A stretch of 64,000 nucleotides of DNA from Allodiplogaster sudhausi (lineage: Eukaryota > Nematoda > Chromadorea > Rhabditida > Diplogasteridae), in the NCBI GenBank assembly GCA_945643635.1, contig CALZFC010000065.1:1265001-1329000 (forward strand), in the 5' to 3' direction. The notes beneath the pieces were generated by a model, which did no database searches, was not told the origin of the DNA, and worked only from the letters and a program-made list of their open reading frames with translations. Shown here in pieces: positions 24,628-40,900 of this stretch (position 1 is the stretch's first letter; the number at the start of each line of letters is the position of its first letter). A program made the position numbers and the translations under genes.

Positions 24628-25544
24628 AAGAGAGGAAGAGAGGAGGGGAGAGAGAGATATGGAGTGAAGAATGAGCGCGAGAGAGAGGGAGCGAGACAGA
24701 GAGTGAAGAGAGAGCGCGAGAGAGTGGGAGAGAGAGGAGAGAGAAGGAGGATAGCGAGTAGGAAGAGAGAGCGGGAGGAGAGCGCGAGCGAGAAGAGCGA
24801 GGAGAAGAAGAGCGAGTAATGAGAGAGAGAGAGAGAGCGAGAGAGAGCGAGTAATGAGAGAGAGAGAGACTGAGAGAGAGAGAGAAAGAGATCGAGAGAG
24901 AGAGACAGAGACGAAGAGATACATATAACACCGCCCACCTGCAACTTGTACTTCTCCGACAGCTCTCCCATTACTCGTCCGACTCCTTCCATAAGGGCGC
25001 CGTAGCTCAGCTTTAAATCAAATCAGGTGACGTCATCCATTCAATTATACAATAATTCGATTAATATATATTTATTGCCGACTACTCACTTCAGCCTACT
25101 GTAACTCTCCAACCAACGTAAGAGATGGCTCTGGGCGCGACCAGCGCAACGAGACGAGAAACCCCTCATTGTCAGCAGTAAATACTCATGGCCAGCAATT
25201 AAGTCGAATTAATCAAAATTCAGCGTTATATATTCATGAAAACCTACGTAATTAATATCTATATTCTTATTCCAACAGTTAGATATCAAACCCTTGCTTG
25301 ATGCAGTCAATGATGACCAGGGTCAACAACTGCCATCCAAGCAACCCCCAAGGACCCTCACCTCTCTTCCGCCGTCCAGAATCAGAGCCGTCGCATCGGG
25401 CTCTTCATCTAGCCGTAGTGCGACCGTCAAGTTGGCATTTCCTCCTCCTCCTCCGCTCGCGGGTCTCACCGCGACTCTCGAGGCGTACTGTAGATGCTGC
25501 AGCGCTCTTCTCGGGAAGGCGCGGTAGAGTGGTAACAGGACCAT
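20469..25544 (-). CDS. Malonyl-CoA synthetase, bacterial MatB-type acyl-CoA synthetase
   Basis: This enzyme ligates malonate to CoA with ATP through an acyl-adenylate. Thirteen exons: 25544-25362, 25010-24939, 24574-24437, 24146-23954, 23537-23447, 23119-23017, 22956-22892, 22572-22418, 22225-22146, 21959-21815, 21451-21329, 21137-20998, 20570-20469. They total 1590 nt (529 aa). Visible motifs are [18 protein letters not shown] (P-loop, A3), [25 protein letters not shown] (A5), [14 protein letters not shown] (A7), [20 protein letters not shown] (A8) and [14 protein letters not shown] with the A10 lysine. The 61-aa first exon is basic and lacks acids for about 40 residues, which would suit a mitochondrial transit peptide. 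Text resemblance is to rhizobial MatB (DAEPRL, GVPTFY, IYPKEVE) more than to animal ACSF3. Exons 3 and 6 abut GA/CT repeats. AMP-forming synthetase is certain; malonate specificity is inferred. Confidence 0.9.
21462..21718 (-). repeat. (GA)n tract beside MatB exon 11
   Basis: Compound GA repeat, CT on the sense strand, ending at the acceptor of exon 11. Others inside the same gene are 22275-22400, 22710-22860, 23130-23205, 23545-23940 (GA joined to CT) and 24582-24912. Confidence 0.9.
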
Positions 25545-26168
25545 CTGGATATATTCTGCACACCAGAATTCTCCTGCACGGAATTCTCATTCTGTGATAA
25601 AAGAAAGCCACGCGAGTCAGGAAAGAGCCAATTATTGGGGTAAAATTACATTGCATCGGTTTTTCTTACATTTTATCCGGGATAATGTCAAATAACAATA
25701 AGAATGAAACAGAACGAAAGAGCAACAACTCTAGCACCTGAACCTACCTCTATTCTTTCAATCAGAGTAAGAACATTAATCGCACTGACAGAGATCCAAT
25801 GGGACGGCTATTAGAAGCGATTAAGGGAACGAGAGATAAGAGAGAGAGAGAGAGAGAGAGAGAGAACTAAGAGAGAGAGAGAGATAGAACGAAAGAGAGG
25901 GAGAACGAGAGAGAACGAAAGAAAGGGAGAAAGAGAAGCGAAAACAAGAGAGAGAGAGAGAGTGAGAGAGGGAGAGAGATAAAATAAAAACAGCGCGAAC
26001 ATGTCAAAATTGAAAATGGCTGCTACAACCAATCTGAAAGATGGCGGCGCAAGTTGTGCATAAAGATCTATACAAAATCAGATGAACAACATTTTGGCAT
26101 TTTGCCAAAAAATAATAATAAAAAAATGACTTTACCATTTCACGGCCCTTCCTATTTCACGTTCTCCT
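25545..26168. other. Intergenic with a GA tract; no gene seen
   Basis: The MatB upstream region. GA repeat at 25838-25978. No exon-like segment. Confidence 0.6.
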
Positions 26169-29067
26169 TCACCTCTTGAACTTGGCCGCGAGTGGATTGA
26201 AGTAGCGGCCGAGCAGCTTCTCTCCAAACTTGCTCTCCTCCGTCTTGGGCGCGTAGTCTGCTTCGTTGGTCGCCTCATCTTCGCCTGCCGCGAGACGCGC
26301 CACGAGATCGGCTTCAAGTCTGGAAGATGGAAAAATATACTTTTTAAATAATTTAAAAACGTTTAAAAGTTATTTTATTTAATACAGCATTTTTTTAGTA
26401 TCACGAGATCAGCTCAAGTCTGAAAGTAAAAGAAAATACTAATTATAATTTATTTTCCAAAAATAAGTTCTAGTTGTTCTATGCTTAATATTATTTTATT
26501 CGTCTTATCATTTTAGTTTATGCAGCGCTTTTTTATATAATAATATAATTTGAATTTTTTTTACATTAATCACTCACTTAACTAAACAAATTCATTTATT
26601 TCTTAGGCAATAATTAAAATCCGATATAAAATATTTTACTAATTAGTATTTGCACTAGGTAAAAAAATATTTACTAAGACTTTAATAATCTACGTCCTGC
26701 TGAAAGAATCAGTGAAGGGTGGATGCTGTTTCATATACAAGCGGGAAGGTCAAGCAAACCACATGAGCCGACAATAAATAGGAGACGAGATAGTGAAACG
26801 CGCATTGAAACGCTCACTCATTATCGCCATTTCCTTCGCTCTCTATCTCTCCCTCTCTCTCACTTCATTCATCAAAGAATCTCGCCCTTTTTTCTCGTCT
26901 CGTTCTCACTTTCTCTCTCTCTCCTCTCTCCCTTATCTCCCCCCAGAGAACAATCATATACTTCGCTCGCTTCTCACAATGTGCTCTAATCTAAATTGAG
27001 CATTTGAGCTCACAATCAGTGAACAACAATTCACGTCACTTTCACAGCACAAAGTAGGAACAAAAGACAAAAAGGTAAAAGACAAAAAGGCAACAAAAGA
27101 AAAGTTCGGCAGAACATGGAAATAAGATGGAATTTATCAAGGGCAATACTGAATTACACAAAGCTAAATAAATAAAAGAATAAATAAAAATAAAATAAAA
27201 TAAATAAACATATATATGTATATATATAATGTAAAAAATCACGTTGTGTAATGGAAACGGTTCTCAAATCAAAATTCCAGGGATTTGTATTTTTTTTACG
27301 AATTTAGCTCAACGGATATAAAACAGAAGAATTCCTTCCAAGCAAACTCCCCATAGACTGACTTGTACTTGAGTGGCAGCTTCTCTGCTCCCTCCTCAAT
27401 CTCCTGCTGCTTGCGCGCCGCCTCGTTCAGATCCAGCCCGATCCATTCGGCCTCTTCTAGCGGAATCACGAAGCGGGCATATCTATAATTATTTTTATTT
27501 TATTTTATAAAGTAAGAGGTTAGATGTTCGTAAATCACACAACTCTTTTATGCTACGATTGTTTGTATTAAATCTACATAATAACCTTCTTGATAGTTAA
27601 TATAAACCAAGGGAGAGACATGCTGCAGTAAGCAAATCCACACTTTCAGCACCCTACAACTGCTGGATTTACACACTCACTTGCTCTTGATGTACAAATG
27701 CCGCTCTTCGTCGTCGGGAAAGTAGTCTTCCTTCGCGAGGCGGATCAACATTGCGCGCTTCAGTCTATAAATGAATGAACCTGTAATCTTACTGAAACTC
27801 AAATTATAGTACGAATAGAAGATATTGTTCATCAAGTGTCATTTTGTAAATATACCTTACCATTGGGTTATCAGAACAAAGCAAGAAAAGATAAGAAGTA
27901 TAGAAGGATCTAGAAAACATTTCAAAAGAATGTCAGGAATCTAATCGAACTTAAAGATCTAGAAGAAAAACCACCTGAAAGCGGATTTATAAGCGAAAAG
28001 ATTATACTAGATGAGGCCAATAAAAATACTTCCAATTTTACAACGCGTATCTTGATTTCAAGCGACTCTTTGAAGCAATATCATACACTTCGAAAAGCTA
28101 GTTAGAAGAAAACGCGTTTTTTTTCTCTCTTTAGCATATCGAGAGCTTACTTCCATGTTAAAAATACATATCTATAGTAACACACATTTGCTCTCTGCAC
28201 CCGATACTCGTTGAGTTTTGATTGCCTGCTTAATTTACCTATTTCCGAGCTTGGAAGCCAGATCAATCTCGGGTGTCTCCAGAATGTACGAGTCGAGGCC
28301 AAAGTGCTGGTCGATCAGCCTCAAAGCGCGTTCCGTCACCGTAAACTGGAAAAAAAACGCAAAAGCATTTCCCCAGCAATTTATATTTCACTTACGTATT
28401 TCTATATTTTAATTTTCCGTTTAATTTTTTTTATTATATTTGCATTCAATTTTTATTATAGCAACTTATTCAATTTGACGATAAGCTATTTTCTTTATGA
28501 ATCATTCTTTGATAATGTCTAAAATACGTTTCTGCTTAAGGTGAACAAAAAAATACAATTCTCTTTCGATTGCTAATTGCATGTTATAAGAACTAAAAAA
28601 GAATTAAAATCAATAACTAAGGTACTTTTCCAGAAACACGAACCAACATGTGCTTATCCAGAATCTCCGAGTAGATGGCATACTTCTTGAGCGTAGGGAA
28701 CCACAGGTGAGGCACCCAGTGACGAGGAAGGATCTCAAGATGGAGACATGGAAAGCGGTGTAAGAGAAATAGACAGAGAGAGGGGGAGAAGAGAGAGGGA
28801 GACAGGGAGAGAGAGAGAGAGAGAGAGATGGGAGAGAAGAGGGAGAGAGAGATAGAGAAAATAAATAGATAGAATGTGATTATGAGTGAGAGAGAGAAAC
28901 AGGAAAAGGAAAAAATGATTCTTGAAAGAACTGTTTACTTAGTTTGGAGATGCAAAACTCAAGTTCCCCTCTCTCTCTCTATGTCTATCTCTCCTCTCTC
29001 TCTCTATGTCTATCTCTCTCTATCTCTCTCTATGTCTATCTCTCTCTTCATTCTCTCCCCCTCTCCC

Positions 29068-29100
<33 letters not shown>

Positions 29101-29275
29101 ACGCGTCCATTTTCGGTGTGCTCACCTTCTTCCTAGTGAACGGCCGTGACTCTCGCCATCCCTTCACAACGCCCTCTCCACCCCAGAGGCCCTCGTCAGC
29201 TTCCGGAGGGTAGATCGCTAAACATTTTTAGAGAATTAACTATAGTCCATATATATATCAGAAACTTATTTGGCT

Positions 29276-29319
<44 letters not shown>

Positions 29320-30686
29320 ATATATTTATTAAATAACTTATTTCTATTGATAGAGGGTAAAAACAAACTTCCGCGCGATTATTTATAAAAACTTTTCGAT
29401 TACACTTACTCAAAACAAGCATACTTTCACGTTTCCCGACCCGCTGCTTTACATGAGACAAAATTAAATAAGCGTACTCAAAAAAAAATCATTTGATTGG
29501 ACTGTCTTTGGATGTCATAGATTGATTCACGTGAAAAGGGAGAGAAATTTAAAAATAAAAAATAAAATAAACTGACGAATAATCGGATAGTTCTCCATTT
29601 CGACTCGCTCGAGTCTCGCCGTGTCCCAAAAGTATCGATTGATTGGAGGTCTAGGAAGAAGAAGAAGAAGAAGAAGAAGACAGAAGAATATGACATCTGG
29701 CAATCAACGTCGTCAAGTATCGAGTGTTCAATGTCTACTTACCAACTCTCAACCGTCTCTTCTATTTTGTGCATTTATATCCCTATTCGATAGCCGAGAT
29801 TAAATTAATAAAATCCATCTCCTTTCACAGAAGAAAAAAAGAGAGTGTTTGGGAACAATTTGTAGTGGGAAACGGGGCATGATTTAGAATCTGCGTCCCA
29901 GAAATGAATAATGGCCTTGTAACTATTAGAAACTAAATCGATATAAATTGAAAATCCTGACCTATAGAAAATCAATATAAAATCAACTCCTGACGTATAT
30001 ATAAAAACCAATATAAAAAACCTTCTAACTTAAATAAAATCAATATGACAAGAAACCCGTGTCCTATAGAAAAAGGTATATAAAAAGAGAAGCTACTGAC
30101 CTATAGTGAACGGGCGTGGCGTCCCTCAGAATGTTCTCCCAATAGCGGCGCTTGTAGTGCTCGGGCAGGCGATGCACGATCGAGTCCTTATTCGACCAGA
30201 TCTCTTCGTTGCGCCGGATCCGCGCGGCCTTCAAATAGGCAATCATTAATCAACTATTAAAACGTTACCATTAGATAATTAGTTATTAATTATTATAATC
30301 AATTACTAATTAGTTATTAACTACTAAAATAACTAACAGCAGCAAATACATGGTATCGCTTGATATGGGAAATAGAAATGATAAGCGAGAAGATTTGATA
30401 TTTTTTTTCATATTGCTTTTCCACGACACACTGCCATTATTAATTGCTAAAATAATTAAAAGCAATTAATTATTAATTACTAAAATAATTAAAAACAGCT
30501 ATTACAAAGTACGAAAGAATTAATTATTAATTATTAAAATAATTAAAAGCAACAAGCACAAAGTATCGCTTGATAGAGTCAATAGAAATGATTTCTGAGA
30601 TTAACCTTATCCCACGTGATGACTGGCCGGGGCGCAATCGTGCCAAGTCTCTGCAGATTCTTCGCCAGGTTGGGCACGGCAGCCAT
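26169..30686 (-). CDS. MRPL28: Mitochondrial large ribosomal subunit protein bL28m
   Basis: Structural protein of the mitochondrial 39S subunit. Exons: 30686-30606, 30228-30101, 29650-29577, 29217-29126, 28733-28644, 28345-28239, 27764-27681, then 27482 onward. Matches to the animal family are RLPEHYKRRYWEN..TPVHYR, IPIYPPEADEGLWGGEG, YSEILDKHMLFTVTERALRL, LDSYILETPEIDLASK, LKRAMLIRLAK and FVIPLEEAEWIGLDLNEAA. All phases agree to exon 8. Exon 8 can read to a stop at 27296, or use a phase-2 donor (AA|GTCAGT near 27360) into an exon at 26319-26169 ending NPLAAKFKR; the second is longer and GC-rich like the other exons, so I extend the gene to 26169. MRPL28 lies about 0.7 kb downstream of the short RPN2 copy on the same strand. 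Confidence 0.93.
26400..26427 (-). repeat. Duplicated acceptor region of MRPL28's last exon
   Basis: Minus-strand CTTTCAGACTTGAGCTGATC repeats, with a few changes, the true acceptor CTTCCAG|ACTTGAAGCCGATC at 26301-26326, about 100 bases upstream of it. It is a small local duplication and possible decoy splice site. Confidence 0.6.
26931..27104 (+). mobile_element. Dispersed repeat family, copy 1 (with CT tail)
   Basis: About 170 bases matching, in reverse orientation, 60357-60519. Shared landmarks are CCCCCAGAGAACAATCAT, CTCACAATCAGTGAACAACA, ATTCACGTCACTTTCA and GGCAACAAAAGAAAAG. The match runs into a CT microsatellite on one side in both copies. It lies in the MRPL28 intron before the last exon. 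Confidence 0.7.
28755..28900. repeat. (GA)n tract, with (CT)n nearby, in MRPL28
   Basis: GA repeats at 28755-28900 and CT repeats at 28967-29100, both in the intron between exons 4 and 5. Opposite polarity within one intron. Confidence 0.85.
29918..30105. repeat. Degenerate 35-bp repeat at MRPL28 exon 2 donor
   Basis: About four imperfect copies built on ATCAATATAAA and CCTGACCTATAG. The last copy overlaps the exon 2 donor (minus-strand CTATAG|GTCAG), so donor-like sequence is repeated downstream in the intron. Confidence 0.5.
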
Positions 30687-31389
30687 GGCTTGACCCTTTA
30701 CGCATTAATCGATTACCAAAACATGTTATTTAGTCAGTTTTTCCCTTAAATTTTTTTCCTACCCACCAAACAATTCCATCAGCGCTTACAAAAAGAAAAA
30801 AAGAAAGCAACCTTTCCGAAACACCAAAAAGGTTCCATAACCAATCAGGTTTACACCTCGTTTAAAAAGGAGAGTTTCATCTATACTTCATGATCATCTC
30901 AATTTTCTTTTCACAATTCCATCAGTCATCGTGCAATACCGTATCCTTGAGCACATGATTTGTATACAGGTACATATACTGAAGGCCGGCAACCATTTCT
31001 TTTGAATTATCCGTATGATTCCCACTTTCTCTGAACTCTTTATTACATATTACACAGAACAAAAAAAAGTCAGCCATAATAAGTTAATCCTAACAATAAT
31101 CCCGCAATATATATATTAATGTACAGCAATTCTGAGTTATCTTTTAAAATCAATAAGCAGATAATCCTTCTTGCACATTAATGCATTGCTTAAGAAATTA
31201 TTTATAGCTCAGAACGGCTAGACTACAGTCTCATAAGGGAAAAAAAAATTAACAATACTTTCCTTTGGCTGAAAAGTCCCACAACAAAAGGTAACATATG
31301 GGTTCGACAATACTAACAAAAGGAATAAATCCCGAAAAAGGACAGGGGGTGGAGAGCCTTGGTGTCAAGTCTCTTCTTTCTTCGTTGTC

Positions 31390-34453
<3,064 letters not shown>

Positions 34454-35709
34454 TCTGGAAAAGGGAAATGACTGTGGTGGTTTGAAAAGAAAGTGTTGAA
34501 TGCCGCGCGCACACACATACACTCTCTTCCCCTCTTCGCTCCACCCCCTCGGGAGCGGAGTGGACACCAGCATGGCTCAAGGAAGGCTGGCCGATTACCT
34601 CATCACCAAACACACCACGGGAGTAACAATACTAGGTCAGATGGGAATCACGCACATATTTGGGGGATCAGATAGGAATACAATACTTTAGGCGGCACTG
34701 CCTTTCCAATAAAACGACGTGGAACACCACGAAGCAAGCGAATCTTTCTGTGCGCATGCAGGGGAGCAATGCAATTATACAAGTGGAAACTATCTTATTT
34801 GTTCACAAACTCGGTGGAGCGCGAATTGCAAGACGATTAAAAACCTATAATCAGCCAAAAAAAAACGGAAAAATACGGGATGAAACGCGGTATTCTTCCT
34901 CCATTTTCGGATTAAAAAAAAAACATTAATGGACATGAAAATAAAGATAAAAGCCAGGGCACACAGAATGTTTCCTACATGGCTATGCTCAAGGATATCT
35001 CCAAAGCAGTATTAAAATCCATTGATGAAGAAACCATGTCTTCGCGAACTTTGGAGAAAACATTTGCTCTTAAAACCGAATTCAATCTATTCTGGACCAA
35101 TAAAATAGAATCGGACGGTCACAAAGCGAGTTTCCTCGCATAACCTATCCACTTACTCTTCAGTAAGCTAGAAATATGAACAAATCAACCCAACGACAAA
35201 GGAAAACAACCCGAAAAGACAATTAGCGACGACGTAACAACAACAACAACATTTCGAATGGAATCTGCTATGAAACATTCGCAAAATAGGATATTTCATG
35301 AATGACCATCATCCACAATCACGCTTTTCCGTGTGAGACTTACACTAATTCAAATATATAATCAGATTTTCCACCTGCTATCCCATAACATCAACAATCT
35401 CCAAAACTTTCAATATTTCTGTTACATCAATCAATTTCACTCACGGTCTCTGACTGTCTGAACTATAACAAAGCTAAGACGTTTTGAATATTTCATATTT
35501 GCTTCTGATGTCGTCCTAATAGACACTCAAAATACTTTTCCCCAGCCAATTTATATAAGATTTTCTCATATTATATATACATATTGCTTTTCCACGACAC
35601 ACTGTGATTACTAAAATAATTAAAAACAATTAATTATTAAAATAGTTAAAGACAGTAATTGCAATATATCGCTCGCTCAGGGAATAGAAAGGATAGGTCT
35701 GAGATTAAC
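34454..35709. other. Intergenic, homologous to the region upstream of full-length RPN2
   Basis: Non-coding. From about 34740 it matches 45190-45840 in patches (AACCCAACGACAAAGG, CAATCACGCTTTTCCGT). It contains a (C)11 run at 34287-34297 just inside the first RPN2-copy intron. Confidence 0.65.
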
Positions 35710-35790
35710 CTTATCCCACGTGATGACTGGCCGGGGTGCAATCGTGCCAAGTCTCTGCAGATGCTTCGCCACGTTGGGCACGGCAGCCAT
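35710..35790 (-). pseudogene. MRPL28: Isolated second copy of MRPL28 exon 1
   Basis: 81 nt encoding 27 codons that differ from the real exon 1 by two residues (L7V, N10H). ATG, open frame and GTTAAT donor are intact, and TTCCAG|CC before the ATG is a better acceptor than the GTCAAG at the real gene. No other MRPL28 exon follows before the next gene. It is either a relic of the duplication or an alternative first exon spliced to 30228. Confidence 0.85.
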
Positions 35791-36641
35791 GGCTGGAACC
35801 TTTTCACCGTAATCGGTTATCAAACGATGATATAAGTCAGTTTTTAAAGGTAAGTAACTTTAAGACTAGCAACCATTTCTCCAGCATCATCCCAATGATT
35901 CCCACTTTCTCTGAACACTTTATTACATATTACACAGAAAACGGCAGCCAAAATAAGTTAATCCTAACAATAATCCCGCAATATATATTAATGGACAGCA
36001 ACTCTGAGTTATCTTTAAAATCAATAAGCAGATAATCCTTCTTGCACATTAATACATTGCTTAAGAAATAATTTAACAAGGAAAAGTGCTCCGAACGGCT
36101 AGACTACAGTCTCATAAGGGATAAAAACAAATTAACAATACTTTCCTTTGGCTGAAAAGTCCCACAACAAAGGGTAAAATAAGGGTTCGGCAATACTAAC
36201 AAATAGCATAAAGCCCGAAAAAGGACATAATAAAAGTCACACTTGCCCATAACAAAAGAATATAATAATGAGAGAGGGAGGGAGAGATAGAGAGAGATAT
36301 ATAGGGAGTAAAATTCCGATCACAGTCTATTAGTCACAATGAAATCGTACAAATGTGGCTATTTTTAAATATTGATTTATTCATTATATTGCCTCTCTAA
36401 TCGTAGGTAGTTGAAAAAAATCCGTTTTAACCGAGCAAAAAAACTCTTTCCTGCTACAAATAGGAAATGGGGACCTGGGTTGGAAAAAAAACAACATTGA
36501 GGAACAAAACCCAGAAGAATAAAAAAAGGCAGTAACTAAGGCTTGAACAAAAGATCTCAATAACAGGGCAGAAGTAGTTGAGTTTGCAGGGCAAGGGTAG
36601 ATGAAGAGCCTTGGTGTCAAGTCTCTTCTTTCTTCGTTCTC

Positions 36642-36923
36642 TCACTCCTTCTTTGCCCTGAAAAAAGAACATCTTCATATTTCAGAAAAGTACATCTTTA
36701 TATTTTAATTCAGCATTATCATAATGATTTCAAAGGTTAGGATAATATCAATTAGCTTCTCTTTAGCAGAACTTCCCGCTTCAATCAACATTCATCACAA
36801 TAAAAACCTGGCATGTGTCGCCATGCCTCCTTTCTAATCTCTCTCTGTCACACTCCATCGTTCTCTACTCTCTCTCTCTCCCACTCCCTTTCATACTCTC
36901 TCTCTCTCTCCCTCCCTCTCTCT

Positions 36924-36964
<41 letters not shown>

Positions 36965-37362
36965 CACTAACTTTCTCTGTTCCACCATAAGTCGGAGAAG
37001 TCTGTGTCCGGCGAAGAAAGTGATGGCCGCAACGACCGCGAGGTACTTGAGCGTCTCGAACATGTTGAGGCGGAGCCAGAAGACAAAGTAGAGGCCGAAG
37101 AGGGCTGCAAACAAGTAATTCACTGTTACGTTTGAATTGTTATTTTTAGTTTACATATTTAGCTACTCACTTACTTTAGAATAAAGACCTGCCTAGAACA
37201 GGACCGCAGAGAATTTTTTATATTTCAGTACAAATAATATTACAGTAATTCTTACCCGTGAGTCCGCCGTGGAAGATGAGCACGTAGAGGGAGACGGGAA
37301 TGTTGGAGATGTTCACACCGATGCGGAGCCACTGAAAGCGAATCAAGAGTCGGCTTGTGAAC

Positions 37363-37409
<47 letters not shown>

Positions 37410-37875
37410 GAGAGGGAGAGCGAGAGAAAGAAAGGGAGGGAGAAAGAGCGAATGAGAAAGAGAGAGAGAGAGAGATAGAGAGAGAGGAGAGAGAGACAGA
37501 GAGAGAGAGAGAAAGTGGGAGGGAGAAAGAGATAGGGGGAGAGAGAGAAAGAGATACCAGAATGAAGAGCAGCACGAGTGGAGCGAGGCAGAGAATGGAG
37601 AATGCATCGGAGACAACGCCGGGCGGTCGCTTCTCTGGCTCGCGGAAGAGATGGTCGATGGTGGGCTTCGCGTCATACGTGATCTCCTGCAATTATCCTA
37701 TTATTTTATTTTTACCAATTATGTTTTTTGTACAAATTCAACGTGTTGTAAAAACGACAATTATTTTATTATATATTTTATAATTCAAAATATATTCAAC
37801 TTGCTATTAAAATAATAATTTATATATCTATATATATATATATATACATGTATATATATATATATACATATATAT

Positions 37876-37907
<32 letters not shown>

Positions 37908-40900
37908 ACATTTATATATATTGTACAATAAATACACAGTGGAAATTTTTTCCGCAAACTACCTCGCTCTTCTGCACAATCTCCGCAGGAACAGCTGGGA
38001 CCGCCAGTTTAGCATCAGCCTGAAAACGCAATAAATTATCTTTTTATTCTTTTACTGGCTCTCTTATCATTTTAATGAAAATTGCACTTGCCGTAGCAGT
38101 CCAATTTTTTTCCCAATTAAAATGAACAGTTAGTTTGGTAGAAATCGCTTACAGTATACTCTCAATATTGACTACAGTATCCCATATATCTCCCTAAACT
38201 TACAAAGATCCAGCTGATTGGAGTGCGGATGAACGCGTCTCCCACCGTAATCCGGATACGGTACTCGCCCTGGAGTCCCTCAAAGTCCTCGGCATGCTTG
38301 GCGATGTTCTGAAAATGTGAGAAAAAATAGTCTTATCCTTCATATCCTAAATTAAAAACTTTTAAGGGGCTATGTAGAAATTTCTTTTCATATAAGATTT
38401 TTTAATGATTAAAAAAAATTATTTTTTAAGTCCTCGCACTGAAAAATTTAAGTAAAAAGTTTAAAAAAAATTCCTTACAATATCAATAAGATAGCTGCCA
38501 TCCGTCTGGGGGTCGGCAACAAAGATGACGTCCTGGCCAGTGGCAACGTGCTCGAAGATCACAAATGTCTGGAAACAGGGAGAGTTGTTTCAATCGAACA
38601 AGTAATTTTTCCCTTGCTCTCTCTCTCTCTTTCTCTCATTTTCGCCCTCTTCCCTCTCTGCTTCTCTCTACATCTTTCCTTATTCCAGCAGCATATGTAT
38701 GACCACACCTGTTATTTCTGCTATAGAAGTATGCCATTCTCAACCCATGCTATTGTCCTCTCTCTCCCTCTCTCCTCTTTCTCTCTTCTCTCCTCTCTCT
38801 CCTCACCTGATGCGGCTTGAGCTTCTGCCCGGCTGCCTTGCTCTGAACGCTGAATGCGATGCTCAGCTTGTTCGTCGTGTCCGCCTCCACTCGCTTGCCG
38901 GCCTTCGAGAATTGCGCGATGCTGAAACGTTACTTTCCTTTATTGTCTACATAAATTATTCTATTTTCACAATTTCACAGATAATAAATAAACTTATGAC
39001 CCAATCTATATTTCTTATTGTTAGCTAAGAAATCTCGAGATATTATGCTTAACTATATTCAATGCCGCTCAATCACTCCTCCACTCTATCCTTATTTCCC
39101 ACTTCATTAGCATCGACCGGGTAGAAAAATAGGCTTTTAAACCTACTATGTTGATTACTTTTCTCATTTTCTTCCTCAACTTGCCTCTTCCTTCCCTACC
39201 GTACCCATCCCACTTCCCTCTACCGTACCTCTGCTCGGCTGCCTTCGAACCGTCCTTGTCGCTCACAGTAATCTTGAGTCCCTCAACAACAGCCTCCTCC
39301 GCCTGCTTCACCTTGAACGTGATTCCGGTCGCGCCAACGAGACGACGGTCCTGGAAAAGCGCGATTATTTCACCTGTATTTAATTTTCATGTATTCAGTC
39401 TTGCTATAATAATTCAAACATTCAATCTTAACAGTTAGTGTTCAGCATTTGTTTCTTTTTTCTCTCGCTCTAACAGTATTAACTTTTTCACTTACTTTCT
39501 CATCTGACCATGAGACGCCACTGTGAATTGTTCCTACATCATTAAATTTGAATTATGAATAAATTAATTAGATTAATTGATTATCTATGATAATTTTCCT
39601 ACCTGGCTCTCAACAGCGAGTTGCACCGTGTAGAATCCGGCCGTGGTTGCCTTGTCAGAAATGGAGAGCTCGAAGAATGTGCCGGTGCTGGAAAGCAAAA
39701 AAAAGATAGATAAGAGAACATTTGTCGAGTTGGCTTCACCTTTTTGAGACTTTATTAACCTTCATCAAACTTTCCAAAAAGTATAACAATCACCATTTTT
39801 TCAATATAATACATCACAGATGAAAAAGGTACTGTGGACTTGAACAACCAATCCTAATATTGCGCCTCAACTGAGCCAAACCTACAATGTTTTTGACGAA
39901 TTTTTCTTTGGGGCAACTCCGTTTTCAGCCAACATAACATCATTTCAGGTCATTATACCCCGCCTGTTCTGCTGGGGATCCGGCTGTGACATTAATTTCC
40001 TGTTATATATAAGAAATCCACCGCCTTCTCACCTATCGCCTGCTGCCTTTGTGAGAGCCTTCGCCTTCTCGATCACTTCGCCCTTCTCGTTCGTCACCTG
40101 TAAATCGTATGATTTATGCTTCATATATTTACTCTCCATTTTTCAAACATTTTATTTTAAAAAAAATTACAATCGTATTTGTAAGCTTCGCTCTTTATAT
40201 AATAATTTTTTTAAACTATTTATTTCCACTTTTTAAAAATGATTAATACCAACCTTCTCAGCCTTGACGGTGATTCCATTGATGGGGAGGCCGTACGCGT
40301 TGGAGACGTGGAAGCGAAGAGGCTGAGAAAAAAGTATCTCTCTCAATTATATCTCTCACAATCAGTTATTGATATAGTAAACGGGAGTGAGGGCTATCCA
40401 ACAGCACGCGATAAGAGACCGTGTAAAGGAGAGAGAAAGAGAGCAAGAGAGCAAGAGAGAAAGAGAGAAAAGAGCAAGAGAGAGAAAAAGAAAGAGAGAG
40501 TGAGAGAAAGAGAGTAAGAGAGAGAGAAACCTTGGCTGCATCTGCTGCCGACTCGAGTGTCACAGTGACGGGCACGAAGTGACGGTTGTTGATGAGCACT
40601 CCGATAGCGCGCAACACGTTGTACGCAGCGCGCTCGGCGAATACCTTTAATTTAATATTTTCTTTGACTTAATATTTTCTTTAACTCAATATTTCCTTTA
40701 ATTCAATATTTCCTTCAATTTTATATTTTCTTTAACTCAATATTTCCCATAATGCAATATTTCCTTTAATTCAATATTTCCTTAAATTCAACATTTTATT
40801 TAAGTAAATCTTTAATTATCTTCTATTCCTTGTTATATCGACCACATTGTGCAATGGGCCTTTAATAACATATTTTCATGCAAAAGGATTATTTTGAATA

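Noticed and set aside
20469..25544. Calling this gene ACSF3
   Set aside because: ACSF3 is the animal malonyl-CoA synthetase, but the motifs seen follow MatB more closely, so no symbol is given.
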